Below are positions 9,930 through 20,863 of a stretch of DNA of 64,000 bases, piece by piece. The DNA is from Deinococcus gobiensis I-0. Lineage in GTDB: Bacteria; Deinococcota; Deinococci; Deinococcales; Deinococcaceae. How positions within the stretch are numbered: the stretch's first letter is position 1; each line of letters begins with the position of its first letter. The stretch lies in NCBI RefSeq assembly GCF_000252445.1, contig NC_017790.1, forward strand, positions 43,501 to 107,500. The letters are read 5' to 3'. A program made the position numbers and the translations under genes. The notes beneath the pieces are model-generated. The model was not told the DNA's origin and searched no databases. It worked only from the letters and a program-made list of their open reading frames with translations.

Positions 9930-10658
9930 TTACAGCTTGTCGCCCACCCAGATGCCCGCGATGCCGAAGGTCAGCGCCCGGTAGCGGGTGCGGAAGCCGG
10001 TGGCGCGCATGAGCTGTGCCAGCTGCTCGGGCGGCGGAAAGGCCAGCACGCTCTCGGGCAGGTAGGTATACGCGCCTCCGTTGCCGCTCACCAGCCCGCC
10101 GATGCGCGGCAGCACCTGCTGGAAGTAGAAGCGGAACACGTCCCCGAACAGCCCCGGCGCGGGCGGCGGAAATTCCAGGATGACCAGCCGCCCGCCCGGT
10201 GCCAGCACCCGCCAGAATTCGGCGAGGCCCGCCGCGTAGTCCGCGAAGTTCCGGAAGCCGAAGGCGCAGGTGACGGCGTCGAAGCTGCCGTCGGCGTAGG
10301 GCAGCCCCAGGGCGTCGCCCTCCTCGAACACGATGTCGAGCCGCCGCGCGCCGGCCTTGCGGCGCGCGATCTCGAGCATCTCGGGCACGAAATCGCTGCC
10401 GACCACCGTGGTCCGGGCGTCTGCCCGCGTCCGCAGTTCCAGCGCGAAGTCGCCGGTCCCGGTCGCCACGTCGAGCAGGCGCGCCGGCTTCAGGGCCAGG
10501 GCCTCGGCGGCGGCGGCGCGGCGCCACGCGCGGTCCACGCCCAGGCTCAGCACGCCGTTGAGCAGGTCGTAGCGCGGCGCGATGGAGGCGAACATGGCCT
10601 GCACCTCGCGGCCCTTGTCTTGCTTGTCGCCCACCGGGGGCTTTTTTGGGGCGCTCAT
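9930..10658 (-). CDS. menG: Demethylmenaquinone methyltransferase (UbiE/MenG family)
   Basis: SAM-dependent C-methyltransferase of the last menaquinone step, 242 aa. It has the family N-terminal MFASIAPRYDLLNGVLSLGVDRAWRR pattern, the SAM motif I LLDVATGTGDFALEL, the post-motif FEEGDALGLPYADGSFDAVTCAFGFRNF and the PGGRLVILEF strand. Deinococci use menaquinone, which fits MenG rather than UbiE. The ATG at 10658 is preceded by TACAAT with 7 nt between. The frame extends upstream into the GNAT region but that part is out of context. Confidence 0.93.
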   Translation of the reverse strand: MSAPKKPPVGDKQDKGREVQAMFASIAPRYDLLNGVLSLGVDRAWRRAAAAEALALKPARLLDVATGTGDFALELRTRADARTTVVGSDFVPEMLEIARRKAGARRLDIVFEEGDALGLPYADGSFDAVTCAFGFRNFADYAAGLAEFWRVLAPGGRLVILEFPPPAPGLFGDVFRFYFQQVLPRIGGLVSGNGGAYTYLPESVLAFPPPEQLAQLMRATGFRTRYRALTFGIAGIWVGDKL

Positions 10659-10665
10659 CTTCCGG

Positions 10666-10671
10666 ATTGTA
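10666..10671 (-). promoter_or_regulatory. Leaderless -10 (TACAAT) of menG
   Basis: Hexamer read on the minus strand, 7 nt before ATG 10658. Confidence 0.65.
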
Positions 10672-10729
10672 GGCGGCGCGCGGCGGGACACGTCGGCAAG
10701 CTTCAGGCTGGATTCAGACCTGGCCCCCC

Positions 10730-11106
10730 TCAGCCCAGCCGCAGCAGCCCCGCCCCGGTCGGCCCGAAGCCGCAGCCGGCATAGAAGCCCGCCAGGTGCG
10801 GTTCGTAGTCCACGTGCAGCCACTCCAGGCCCCGGCCCCGCGAGGCCTCGGCGGCCCGGCGCACCAGTCCGGTGCCCACGCCGCGCCGCCCGTGGTCCGG
10901 GTGGACGGTCGTGTCGAGCAAGAAGGCGTGTACGCCCCCGTCCCAGGCCACGTTTACGAACCCGATCAGCTCGCCCGCGTCCGTGTGGGCCGTGACCCAG
11001 GTCAGGCTGCGCTCCAGCACGGCCGCCCAGCCCAGCCATCGTCCCGGCCACCCCAGGCCGCTTCGCGCAGGCGGCCCAGGGCGGCGAGGTCGGGCCACTC
11101 GCGCAC
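10730..11106 (-). pseudogene. GNAT acetyltransferase gene split by a frameshift
   Basis: The C-terminal part (SLTWVTAHTDAGELIGFVNVAWDGG, then TTVHPDHGRRGVGTGLVRRAAE with the acetyl-CoA loop, and AGFYAGCGFG) is read in one frame, and the N-terminal part (YRVREWPDLAALGRLREAAWG) in another. The switch lies at about 11044-11056, where removing five bases (GGTGG) from a GT/GG-rich stretch would join AAW directly to PGRWLGWAAVLERS in one frame. So the gene carries an apparent small duplication of 5 nt (or a 2-nt insertion), or there is a sequence error. The intact gene would begin near GTG 11106, just after the kbl stop. Confidence 0.65.
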
Positions 11107-11117
11107 CCTGTACCCGG

Positions 11118-12305
11118 TCAGGAGATGGTCCCCAGGGCGCGGCCCACCCGCGCGTAGGCGGCGAGCGCCTGCTCCAGGTCGTCGCGGGTGTGCTCGGCGG
11201 TCACGATGTTGCGGATGCGCGCCTTGCCGCGGGGCACCGTCGGGAAGCCCAGGCCCACCGCGAAGATCCCCTCGGCGAACAGGCGGCGGCTCGCCTCGAA
11301 GGCCGCCTCGGCCTCCCCGAAGATGACGGGCGTGATGGGCGTCTCGCTGCCCATCGTGTCGAAGCCCAGGCGGGCGAGTTCGGACTTGAAGAAGCGGGTG
11401 TTGTCCCACAGCCGCTCCATGAAGGAGGGGTCGCTCTGCACGAGCTCCAGCGCCGCCGAGAGCGCCCCAACCACTGCCGGGGGCTGCGCCGTCGAGAACA
11501 GGTAGGGCCGCGCGCGGTTGAGCATGAGCTGTTTGAGGTCCGCGTGCCCGGCCGCGTAGCCGCCCACCACGCCCCAGGCCTTGCTCAGCGTGCCGACCTG
11601 GAGCACGTCCTCGGCCTCCGCCATCCCGAAGTGATGCACCGTGCCGCGCCCCGCCTCACCCAGCACGCCCGAACCGTGGGCGTCGTCCACGTAGGTCACG
11701 GCGCCGTAGCGGCGGGCCACCTCGACCAGCCGGTCCAGCGGGGCCACGTCGCCGTCCATGCTGAACACGCCGTCGGTCACGACGAGCTTGAGGCCGTCGG
11801 TGTCGTTCTCGCGCAGCAGGCGTTCCAGGTCGTCCGGGTCGGCGTGCCTGTAGACCTTCTTGGTCGCCTTGGTGAGCCGCAGCCCGTCGATGATGCTCGC
11901 GTGGTTCAGTTCGTCGCTGACCACGAGGTCGCCTTCCTTGAGCAGGGTGCCCAGTACGCCCTGGTTGGTCGTGAAGCCGCTCTGCAGGACCAGGGCGCTG
12001 CCGGTGTGCTTGAACTCGGCGAGCTGCTCCTCGAAGTCCTCGTGGATGCGCAGCGTGCCGGCGATGGTCCGCACGGCGCCCGCGCCCGCACCCCACTCCT
12101 CGAGGTAGGCGGCGGCTTTCGCCTTCAGGACCGGGTGGTCGGCGAAGCCCAGGTAGTTGTTGCTGGCGAGGTTCACGACCTCGCGGCCGTCCACGCGGGT
12201 CCGGGCGCGGTTGGCGGCGTCCAGCACGCGCGGGTGGATCAGGAGGCCGCTTTCGCGCAGCCCGGCGAGTTCGGCGCTAAGGCGCGCGGAAAGAGAAGTC
12301 GGCAT
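11118..12305 (-). CDS. kbl: 2-amino-3-ketobutyrate CoA ligase / 8-amino-7-oxononanoate synthase-type enzyme
   Basis: PLP-dependent alpha-oxoamine synthase, 395 aa. Seen: NLASNNYLGFADHP, the His-rich substrate region SDELNHASIIDG, Asp/His of YVDDAHGSGVLG, and the Schiff-base Lys of VGTLSKAWGVVGGY. Kbl-type enzymes cleave 2-amino-3-ketobutyrate with CoA to glycine and acetyl-CoA; related Thermus enzymes also make 8-amino-7-oxononanoate for biotin. Sequence alone does not separate the two, and no threonine dehydrogenase or bio genes are adjacent. TAGACT lies 7 nt before the ATG. Confidence 0.85.
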   Translation of the reverse strand: MPTSLSARLSAELAGLRESGLLIHPRVLDAANRARTRVDGREVVNLASNNYLGFADHPVLKAKAAAYLEEWGAGAGAVRTIAGTLRIHEDFEEQLAEFKHTGSALVLQSGFTTNQGVLGTLLKEGDLVVSDELNHASIIDGLRLTKATKKVYRHADPDDLERLLRENDTDGLKLVVTDGVFSMDGDVAPLDRLVEVARRYGAVTYVDDAHGSGVLGEAGRGTVHHFGMAEAEDVLQVGTLSKAWGVVGGYAAGHADLKQLMLNRARPYLFSTAQPPAVVGALSAALELVQSDPSFMERLWDNTRFFKSELARLGFDTMGSETPITPVIFGEAEAAFEASRRLFAEGIFAVGLGFPTVPRGKARIRNIVTAEHTRDDLEQALAAYARVGRALGTIS

Positions 12306-12312
12306 GCCCTCC

Positions 12313-12318
12313 AGTCTA
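12313..12318 (-). promoter_or_regulatory. Leaderless -10 (TAGACT) of kbl
   Basis: Read on the minus strand, 7 nt before ATG 12305; the spacer GGAGGGC is SD-like but starts at the expected +1. Confidence 0.6.
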
Positions 12319-12327
12319 GAGGGGCCC

Positions 12328-12364
12328 GCCTGCGGGCGTCCGGGCTGGGCGGATGCCCGCAGGC
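12328..12364. repeat. Inverted repeat in the divergent kbl / roadblock intergenic region
   Basis: GCCTGCGGGC (12328-12337) pairs with GCCCGCAGGC (12355-12364), extended inward by TCCG/CGGA. It sits behind the kbl promoter in a divergent intergenic region, so a terminator role is not obvious; it may be an operator or a 5'-leader structure. Confidence 0.55.
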
Positions 12365-12399
12365 GCTCATCCGCAACAAATGTGTAAGGCCGGAATTTT

Positions 12400-12405
12400 T
12401 ATACT
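12400..12405 (+). promoter_or_regulatory. Candidate -10 (TATACT) for the roadblock cluster
   Basis: TATACT follows a T-run (AATTTTT) and lies about 115 nt upstream of ATG 12520. No good -35 is visible. A leader of about 110 nt would result, unlike the leaderless neighbours. Confidence 0.45.
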
Positions 12406-12519
12406 TCCCCGCAGAACTGCCCTCTCCGGTTCCGGCCCGCTCCTCGTTCCGGCCACGGCGGGCGGCAGGACTGGCCCTGACCCCCGAGCGGGCAGGGCGG
12501 CGCGCCGAGGTCTTTTGCC

Positions 12520-13263
12520 ATGACGAACTCTGTTTACACCATGATCGCGCGTGCCCTGTCGCTCAGCGTCTCGGAGCGGGCGGCCGACACCATGCTGCGC
12601 TCGGCGCTGCGCGAACGGGGGCTGAGTCCCGAGACCGTCACGGCGCAGGAGATGCAGGGCGTCCTGTCCGGTCCCCTGATGGACCGCCTGGGGGCCGCGC
12701 TGCCGCACGCGCGCGCGCGCACCGAGCTGCTCTCGCTCTCGCGGCGCCTGGAACGCGAGTACCCCAAGGCCCCGACCCTCTTTACCGATGTCGGTGCCTT
12801 CGCCACCTGGGACGACGTGTCCATGTCGCCGGCCAGTGCCCTGCACGACGCCCCCGAGCTCGGCGCCGACGACTTCGAGTTCGACGACCCCGAATTCAGC
12901 GCCGCGCCCCAGCGCCCGACCTTCGAGCTGGGCACGGCCGGGGGCCAGGAGGCCCTGATCCAGCACCTGGGCAAGTTCCAGGGGGTGCAGGGGGTGCTGG
13001 TCTCTCACCCGAACGGCGAACTGCTGCGCGCCCGCGCCCTGCGCGATGCCCGCGCCCTGAGCAGCGTGATGGCGGCGGCCTCGCTGGTGTTCAGGCGCCG
13101 GGGTCTGCGCCTGATGTCGGCCGATCTGGGCGGACAGACCGTGTGTATGAGGCCGATGGGCGAGTACTGCGTGGCGGTCGTGGCCGGGCCGCAGGTCAAC
13201 ATCGGCCGCCTGCTGAGCGAGTTGCAGGGCCTCGAATTCCAGGGTCAGGGAGAAAGCGCGTGA
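12520..13263 (+). CDS. Roadblock/LC7-domain protein
   Basis: 247 aa. The C-terminal part (about residues 145-240: ALIQHLGKFQGVQGVLVSHPNGELL onward through GRLLSELQG) has the Roadblock/LC7 (MglB-like) fold pattern: helix, strand with VxGVLVS, Met/Ala helix and a closing strand. The N-terminal 90 residues are helical and charged, linked by an acidic loop (ELGADDFEFDDPEF). In bacteria such domains regulate small Ras-like GTPases (MglA) in polarity. No GTPase is encoded here. The stop overlaps the GTG of the next gene (GTGA), so this is the first gene of a coupled operon. Confidence 0.7.
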   Translation: MTNSVYTMIARALSLSVSERAADTMLRSALRERGLSPETVTAQEMQGVLSGPLMDRLGAALPHARARTELLSLSRRLEREYPKAPTLFTDVGAFATWDDVSMSPASALHDAPELGADDFEFDDPEFSAAPQRPTFELGTAGGQEALIQHLGKFQGVQGVLVSHPNGELLRARALRDARALSSVMAAASLVFRRRGLRLMSADLGGQTVCMRPMGEYCVAVVAGPQVNIGRLLSELQGLEFQGQGESA

Positions 13264-14949
13264 ACCGAAACCGTACCGTCCGTCTTGCGGGGGCCGCCGC
13301 GGCTCCGGCCTTCCTGACCCTGGCGCTGCTGAGCGGCGGCGCGGGAGCACAGAACCTGGGGGCCTACGGCGCCCTGGCCCAGAGCCTCGACGCCGCCGCC
13401 CAGAGCAGCGGCCAGAACGCGGTCGCCACCCTGAATGCCCTGGACCGCGCCGGTACGGCCCTGGACCGCCTGGTGCCGACCCTGAACAACCCCACGGTGG
13501 TTACGGGCCTGCGCAACGCCCTGGACGCCGCCCGCGCCGCCCAGGCCCGCACGCCCGCCGAGTTGCAGGCGCAGCTGCTGCTGGCGCGCGGCCTGATGCG
13601 CCGGTCGCTCTATGACCAGACCGTGACGGTGCTGGCCGTCTCGCCCGCCAACGCCGCCGACCGCCTGCGGGTGCTGGCGCGCGAATTCGGTCTGGACGCG
13701 GCCGGAACCCAGGCCCTCCAGGCCGACGCCCGCGCCGGGCAGGTCAGCCGGGTCGCGTGGCGGCTCCAGCGCGAGGGGGCCGCGCGGCTGTCCTCGGCGC
13801 TGGGCAGCGTGACCCCCACCCGCAGCGCGGCTTCCTACCTCGCCCTGGCGCGCGCCACGAGCTGGTTCACGGTCGTGCAGGACGCGGCCCGCGCCGCCCA
13901 GCCCCCGCTGGAGACCGCGCAGTTCAATTCGGCCCTGACCCAGCTCACCTCCGGCGACCTGAACGCCCTGGGGACCTCGCTCACGGGTCTGCGTCAGGGG
14001 GCCGCCGCCCTGCGGGCCACGCTGCTCTCGCCCCCGGCGGCCCAATCTTCCTCGGCCCAGACCCCGGCGGCCCAGACCTCCTCGGCCCAGACGCCGGCGG
14101 CTCAGACCCCAGCCGCCTCCAGCACGTCTTCGGCCCAATCTTCCTCGACCCAGACCCCGGCGGCCCAGACGCCCACGGCGACCTCCCCGACCACCGGAAC
14201 CCAGGGCGCAGCGACCGGCAGTACCCAGGCAAACGGACTGGCGACGGCCTACGCCGCCCTCGGCCGCGCCCTGACGGCGGCCGGACACGGCGACCCCGAG
14301 GGCGCGCGCACGGCGCTGGGCGGCGTGGTCCCGGCGCTGGCGAGCGCTCCGGCGGCCCCTGCGCGGCGCGCCCGGCTTCGACGCCTACCTGGGCGACGTG
14401 CAGAACATCGGCGCGCGGGCCGGGCTGCGCGCCGACGACGTGCAGGCCCTGATCGCCGGTCTCGGGGCGCTCGAACGCCGCGCCGGGGGCGAGGGGGTCA
14501 GCCTGCTCGACCGCTGGTCACTGGGGACCTCGCAGTGGCTGGGCGGGGCGGTGCGCGCGCTGCTGGGCCTGCTGCTGGCGCTGGCCTGCGCCGCGCCGCT
14601 GTACCTGCTGCAACTCGCCTTCGGGGGCCGCAACCCCTACTGGCGGGCCATCAGCGCCGCGCTCGCGCTGCTGCTGCTGCCCACCTTCCTCGACGGCGTG
14701 TTCGGGTTCCTGGGCTGGCTGGGCGACCTGACGGGCCTCGGGCTGCTGCGCGGGGCGACGAATTTCACGCTGTCGCAGGCCCCCTACGGGCTGGGCCTGC
14801 ACGGGCTGCTGGTGGCCCTGGCGCTGGGCCTGGCGACCTACGGGTTCCGGGGACTGTGCGTGCAGTTCGGGCTGCTGGGTGGCGGGCGCACCAAGGTCCA
14901 GACGCCGGTCGCCGCCCCCACCAGCCTCGACTGGGACGAGGAAGTTTGA
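13260..14949 (+). pseudogene. Secreted low-complexity and membrane protein, frameshifted
   Basis: Starts at GTG 13260 overlapping the roadblock stop. A signal peptide (AAAAPAFLTLALLSGGAGAQN) leads an Ala-rich helical domain, then a Gln/Thr/Pro/Ala/Ser linker. After about codon 366 this frame turns into Arg-rich nonsense while the +1 frame takes over with natural sequence (GAPGFDAYLGDVQNIGARAGL) and three hydrophobic segments, ending at TGA 14949. The junction is a CCCC run at 14356-14359; dropping one C restores a 562-residue protein. Sequence error, true inactivation or +1 frameshifting are all possible. Function is unknown. Confidence 0.7.
14035..14220 (+). repeat. Degenerate in-gene repeats encoding an AQTPAAQ/AQSSS linker
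   Basis: Short imperfect units built from GCGGCCCAGAC and TCCTCGGCCCAG modules are repeated within the frameshifted gene, encoding alternating AQSS-S and AQTPA units. Such slippage-prone DNA would let the linker change length between strains. Confidence 0.7.
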
Positions 14950-14974
14950 TGCGAAATAACGGAGAATACGGGAC

Positions 14975-16906
14975 GTGACTGCACCTACCCCCCTGCACCG
15001 CCTGCCGGTGCGCCTGCTGAGCGATCTGATGTCGCCGCGCGCCCTGGAGCGGGTCATCCAGGACGCGGCCCAGGTGCGTGGGCTGCCTGTCGCGGGCCTG
15101 GACCGCGCGGCCCTGGAAGACATCCTTAAGCGTGAGGTGTTCAAGCGGCTGCAACTGAGCGTGCCCGCACCTCTGGCCAAGAAGCGCGTATCGGAGGTGC
15201 TGGCCGAACTCGTCCTCGCCGATCAGGCGGTCGCGGCGGCGCGCACTGCCCCCGTGGGCGGCCCGAACGCGGCCGAGGCGGCGCGGGCCGAGGCGGCGCG
15301 GACCGTCACGCAGCTCGAAGAGGGCCTGCGCCGCTTCGCGCTGTATTTCGACTGGCCCGAGACCCAGCGTCTGCGCGGCGTGCTGGGCATCGCCCGCCAG
15401 CAGCAGGAAGAAGGCCAGGCCCCCGCCCCGCTGCTTCAGGAAGGGCAGGACCTGCTGGGCGCGCTGGAACGCCGCCTTCAGGAAGAACTCGTCATCCAGG
15501 CGCAGGACCTCGCGGAACTGCGCGCCACCTTCGCGCGGGTGCAGGGCCTGGGCAGCCGGGACGTGCGGCGCGTCGAGGGCCTCATCAACCAGATCGCCGA
15601 GGCCCAGGACCAGCAGACCCTGCTGCCCGCCGAGGTGGACCGCGCCCGCACGCTGGCCTTCAAGCTGCGCCGCAGCCTGGAGAGCAGCGTGGTGCAGTCG
15701 GCCGGCGGCGCGGCGGCGCCCCTGCCCGCCGACGCGCAGGCGCGGGTGCAGGCGCTGGAGCAGGAGCATGTCGCCCGGCGGCTGAGCGACCTGGGCAACG
15801 AGTACGCGGCGCTGTTCGAGCTGCGCCCCGACCTCTCCCAGAACCATGAGAAACTGCGCGAGACCCACGCGGCGGGCACGCTGCGCAGCGAGGCGGCCGA
15901 GGCGTGGCAGGTCACGCTGGCCGAGGCCCGCCGGGGCGCGCTGGAACAGCAGCGCAGCGAACTGTCGGACCTCGACGGGCGCTTCGCGGCCGTGCAGGAC
16001 AGCCCGGCGGCGCAGGACGCGCGGCTGCGCCTGGAGGTCGCCCGCAGCATCCTGGCCGGTGACGGCCTGATCACGGCCGAACTGCGCGAGCTGACCGCCA
16101 CCCTGACCGCCCTGAACTCGTCGCCCGAGACGATGGACCATCTCCTCGAGCAGCAGCGCGAACTGGCCGAGCTCGAACGCGCCGTGCGCGACGTGCCGGG
16201 GGCGCAGGCCGAACTGCGCGCCGACCTCGCCGCCGCCCGCAGCGCGCTGGTGCTGGGGCAGGTCGCCGACCTGGGACCGCTGTGGCGCGTGCTGGAGCGG
16301 CACATGGGGCGCGCGGCCCAGCAGCGCGAGGACTTCGATGCCCGCGCCGACCACGTCGTCGAGCAGTACGACCAGGTGCGGACCCTGGCGGGCGAGACCA
16401 CGCAGTCGCTGGGCCGCCTCGCCGAGACGCTGCGCGCCCAGCGCCGCCTGGGCCCCATGAGCCCGCAGGCGCGCGCCCGCTACGCCCAGACGCTGGAGGG
16501 CGCCGAGGCCCTGCTCATCGAGGCCCGCGCCGAGTACGAGGCGGCCCAGCAGGTCACCTCGACCTTCGGCGAGGACGCCCTGAGCGGCCTGCTGGACCTG
16601 TTCGACCTGGGCGGCGGGGCGGACACGGCCGAGCTGGCTCCGGCGGGCGGCCCAGTCGCCGCCCTGCCCCACGACGCCTGGACCGTGCGCGCCGGACAGA
16701 TCACGGGCGGCCAGCCTGCCGGGAGTGCGCAGCCGGTCGCGGCGCTGCTGGCCCAGGCCGACGCCGCCGGCTTGCACCGCCTGGACATGGGCGACGCCTC
16801 GCACGTCTGGTCGGCGCGGCGCGGGCAGGGCGGCGACTGGCGTCTGGCCCGCGCCGCCGACTGGGACACGCTCGACCGCGAGGTGGGAGCGTGGCTGGAC
16901 GGCTGA
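14975..16906 (+). CDS. Coiled-coil protein of unknown function
   Basis: I do not recognise a named family. The 643-residue product has no signal peptide or membrane segment; residues about 100-560 are heptad-rich, dominated by Glu, Leu, Arg, Gln and Ala (for example ALEQEHVARRLSDLGNEY and LLEQQRELAELERAVRDV), typical of long coiled coils. The last 100 residues are more globular, ending DWRLARAADWDTLDREVGAWLDG. GTG start with GGAGA 9 nt upstream. It forms an operon with the roadblock and membrane proteins, suggesting a cytoplasmic scaffold partner, which is inference. Confidence 0.75.
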   Translation: MTAPTPLHRLPVRLLSDLMSPRALERVIQDAAQVRGLPVAGLDRAALEDILKREVFKRLQLSVPAPLAKKRVSEVLAELVLADQAVAAARTAPVGGPNAAEAARAEAARTVTQLEEGLRRFALYFDWPETQRLRGVLGIARQQQEEGQAPAPLLQEGQDLLGALERRLQEELVIQAQDLAELRATFARVQGLGSRDVRRVEGLINQIAEAQDQQTLLPAEVDRARTLAFKLRRSLESSVVQSAGGAAAPLPADAQARVQALEQEHVARRLSDLGNEYAALFELRPDLSQNHEKLRETHAAGTLRSEAAEAWQVTLAEARRGALEQQRSELSDLDGRFAAVQDSPAAQDARLRLEVARSILAGDGLITAELRELTATLTALNSSPETMDHLLEQQRELAELERAVRDVPGAQAELRADLAAARSALVLGQVADLGPLWRVLERHMGRAAQQREDFDARADHVVEQYDQVRTLAGETTQSLGRLAETLRAQRRLGPMSPQARARYAQTLEGAEALLIEARAEYEAAQQVTSTFGEDALSGLLDLFDLGGGADTAELAPAGGPVAALPHDAWTVRAGQITGGQPAGSAQPVAALLAQADAAGLHRLDMGDASHVWSARRGQGGDWRLARAADWDTLDREVGAWLDG

Positions 16907-16946
16907 TGGCCCCCGGCGGCCCGCGCTGAGGCGGCATACTGCGGGT

Positions 16947-17393
16947 ATGGTGTCTGATTTTCCCCTGCGGCCCGGCGAGACCCGGCGGCTGGCCGGCGAG
17001 GCCGAGCAGCGGGCGCTGGGCGCGGCGCTGGCCGGAGCGCTGCCGGCCGGCGCCGCGCTGTTCCTGGAAGGCGAACTGGGTGCGGGCAAGACCACCCTCA
17101 CGCAGGGGCTGGTCGGGGCGCTGGGCTTCGCCGAGCCGGTGACCAGCCCGACCTACGCCCTGATGAACCTCTACCCCGCGCCCAGCGGCCAGGTGCTGCA
17201 CGTGGACGCCTACCGCGTGCGCGACGTGGCCGAACTGTACGAGATGGACCTGGCCGAGCTCATCGAGGCCAGCCGCCTGAGTGTCATCGAGTGGGGCGAG
17301 GCCCTGTATGCCGACTATCCGCAGGCCCCGGTGTTGCTCCTCGAGCACCTGGAGGGCGACCCCGAGGCCCGGCAGGTCACGCGGCGGCGCTGA
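16947..17393 (+). CDS. tsaE: tRNA threonylcarbamoyladenosine biosynthesis ATPase TsaE
   Basis: 148-residue P-loop ATPase with Walker A GELGAGKTT, SPTYALMNLYP and the HVDAYRVRDVAELYEMDL region of the family, and VIEWGE late. TsaE drives the TsaBD complex in making t6A37 of ANN-decoding tRNAs. The ATG at 16947 is chosen over an upstream extension because CATACT lies 6 nt before it (a weak match to the leaderless -10). It lies 40 bp after the coiled-coil gene and 71 bp before ackA. Confidence 0.93.
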   Translation: MVSDFPLRPGETRRLAGEAEQRALGAALAGALPAGAALFLEGELGAGKTTLTQGLVGALGFAEPVTSPTYALMNLYPAPSGQVLHVDAYRVRDVAELYEMDLAELIEASRLSVIEWGEALYADYPQAPVLLLEHLEGDPEARQVTRRR

Positions 17394-17464
17394 GGCCGTT
17401 TCCTGAAGCCGCGCCCTGCATGATCCGGCACATCCCTCCCGGCCGGATGGGCCAGAATGACCGC

Positions 17465-18652
17465 ATGTGGACCCTGGTACTCAACTGCGGCTCCAGCAGC
17501 CTGAAGTTCGCGCTGCTCGACCCGGACACGCGCGAGCTGCAACTCTCGGGGCTGGCCGAGCGCCTGGGGCTGGAGGGCGCGTCGCTGCGCCTGGACCGGG
17601 CGGGCGAGCGCCGCACCGTGGACCTGGCGGGCGGGGCGCACGCGGCGGCCCTCGAGCGGCTGCTGGCCGAGCTCACGGGTCTGGGGCTGCCCGGCGGTGT
17701 GACGGCAGTGGGGCACCGGGTGGTGCACGGCGGCGAACATTTCAGCGCGCCCGCCCTCATCACGCCCGAAGTGCTGGAGGCCATCCGCGAGTGCGTGCCG
17801 CTCGCGCCGCTGCACAATCCGGCCAACATCGCGGGCATCGAGGCCGCGCAGGCCGCCTTTCCGGACGCGGCGCAGGTGGCGGTGTTCGACACGGCCTTCC
17901 ACCAGACCATGCCCCCGGTGGCCTACCGCTACGCCGTGCCGGAGGCGTGGTACCGCCAGCACGGCGTGCGGCGCTACGGCTTCCACGGGACCAGCCACGC
18001 CTACGTGGCGCAGGAGGCCGCCGGGATGCTGGGCCGCCCGCTGGACGACCTGAACCTGATCACCGCGCATCTGGGCAACGGCAGCAGCGTGTGCGCGGTC
18101 GCGGGCGGGCGCAGCGTGGATACGAGCATGGGCCTGACCCCGCTGGAGGGCCTGGTCATGGGCACCCGCAGCGGCGACGTCGATCCGGGAATGCACGATT
18201 ACGTGGCGCGGCAGGCTGGCCTGAGTCTCTCGGAGGTGACGGGCGCACTGAACCGGGAGAGTGGTCTGCTGGGCCTCTCCGGCCTCTCCAGCGACATGCG
18301 TGAGCTCGAAGAAGCCGCCGGGCGCGGGCACGAGGGCGCCCGACTGGCGCTGGACGTGTTCGTCTACCGCCTCGCGGGGACGGTCGCCCGGATGGCCGCC
18401 GCCCTGGGCCGGGTGGACGGGCTGGTCTTTACCGGAGGCATCGGCGAGAACAGTTCGTACGTGCGCGCCGCGACGCTGGAGCGCCTGGGGGTCCTGGGCT
18501 TCGCGCTCGACGAGGCGGCCAACGCGGCGGCGGTGCGCGGCCGGTCCGGGCGCATCACCCGTGAGGGCACCCTGCCCGCCCTGGTCGTGAACACCAACGA
18601 GGAACTGATGATCGCGCGCCAGACGCGGGAAGTGACGCTGGGCCGCCAGTAG
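17465..18652 (+). CDS. ackA: Acetate kinase
   Basis: ATP-dependent acetate phosphorylation (or the reverse, yielding ATP from acetyl phosphate), 395 aa. Visible signatures: LNCGSSSLKFAL at the N-terminus, HRVVHGGEHF, VFDTAFHQTMPP, YGFHGTSHAYV, the adenosine-binding HLGNGSSVCAV and FTGGIGENSSYVR. ATG 17465 has CAGAAT 6 nt upstream. It is followed 52 bp later by pta, giving the Ack-Pta pathway between acetate and acetyl-CoA. Confidence 0.97.
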   Translation: MWTLVLNCGSSSLKFALLDPDTRELQLSGLAERLGLEGASLRLDRAGERRTVDLAGGAHAAALERLLAELTGLGLPGGVTAVGHRVVHGGEHFSAPALITPEVLEAIRECVPLAPLHNPANIAGIEAAQAAFPDAAQVAVFDTAFHQTMPPVAYRYAVPEAWYRQHGVRRYGFHGTSHAYVAQEAAGMLGRPLDDLNLITAHLGNGSSVCAVAGGRSVDTSMGLTPLEGLVMGTRSGDVDPGMHDYVARQAGLSLSEVTGALNRESGLLGLSGLSSDMRELEEAAGRGHEGARLALDVFVYRLAGTVARMAAALGRVDGLVFTGGIGENSSYVRAATLERLGVLGFALDEAANAAAVRGRSGRITREGTLPALVVNTNEELMIARQTREVTLGRQ

Positions 18653-18704
18653 CGCCCGGCCCCGACCGCGTTCCGTCCTCCCACTTTCCGCAGGAGCTGC
18701 ATCC

Positions 18705-20849
<2,145 letters not shown>

Positions 20850-20863
20850 ACGCGCCCGCTTTC

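Noticed and set aside
12367..13350. Minus-strand frame opposite the roadblock gene
   Set aside because: Arg/Gly/Gln-rich with no motif; a shadow of the plus-strand gene.
10872..14978. A very long plus-strand open frame ending in the membrane-protein gene
   Set aside because: The first part is antisense to kbl; the real gene begins at GTG 13260.
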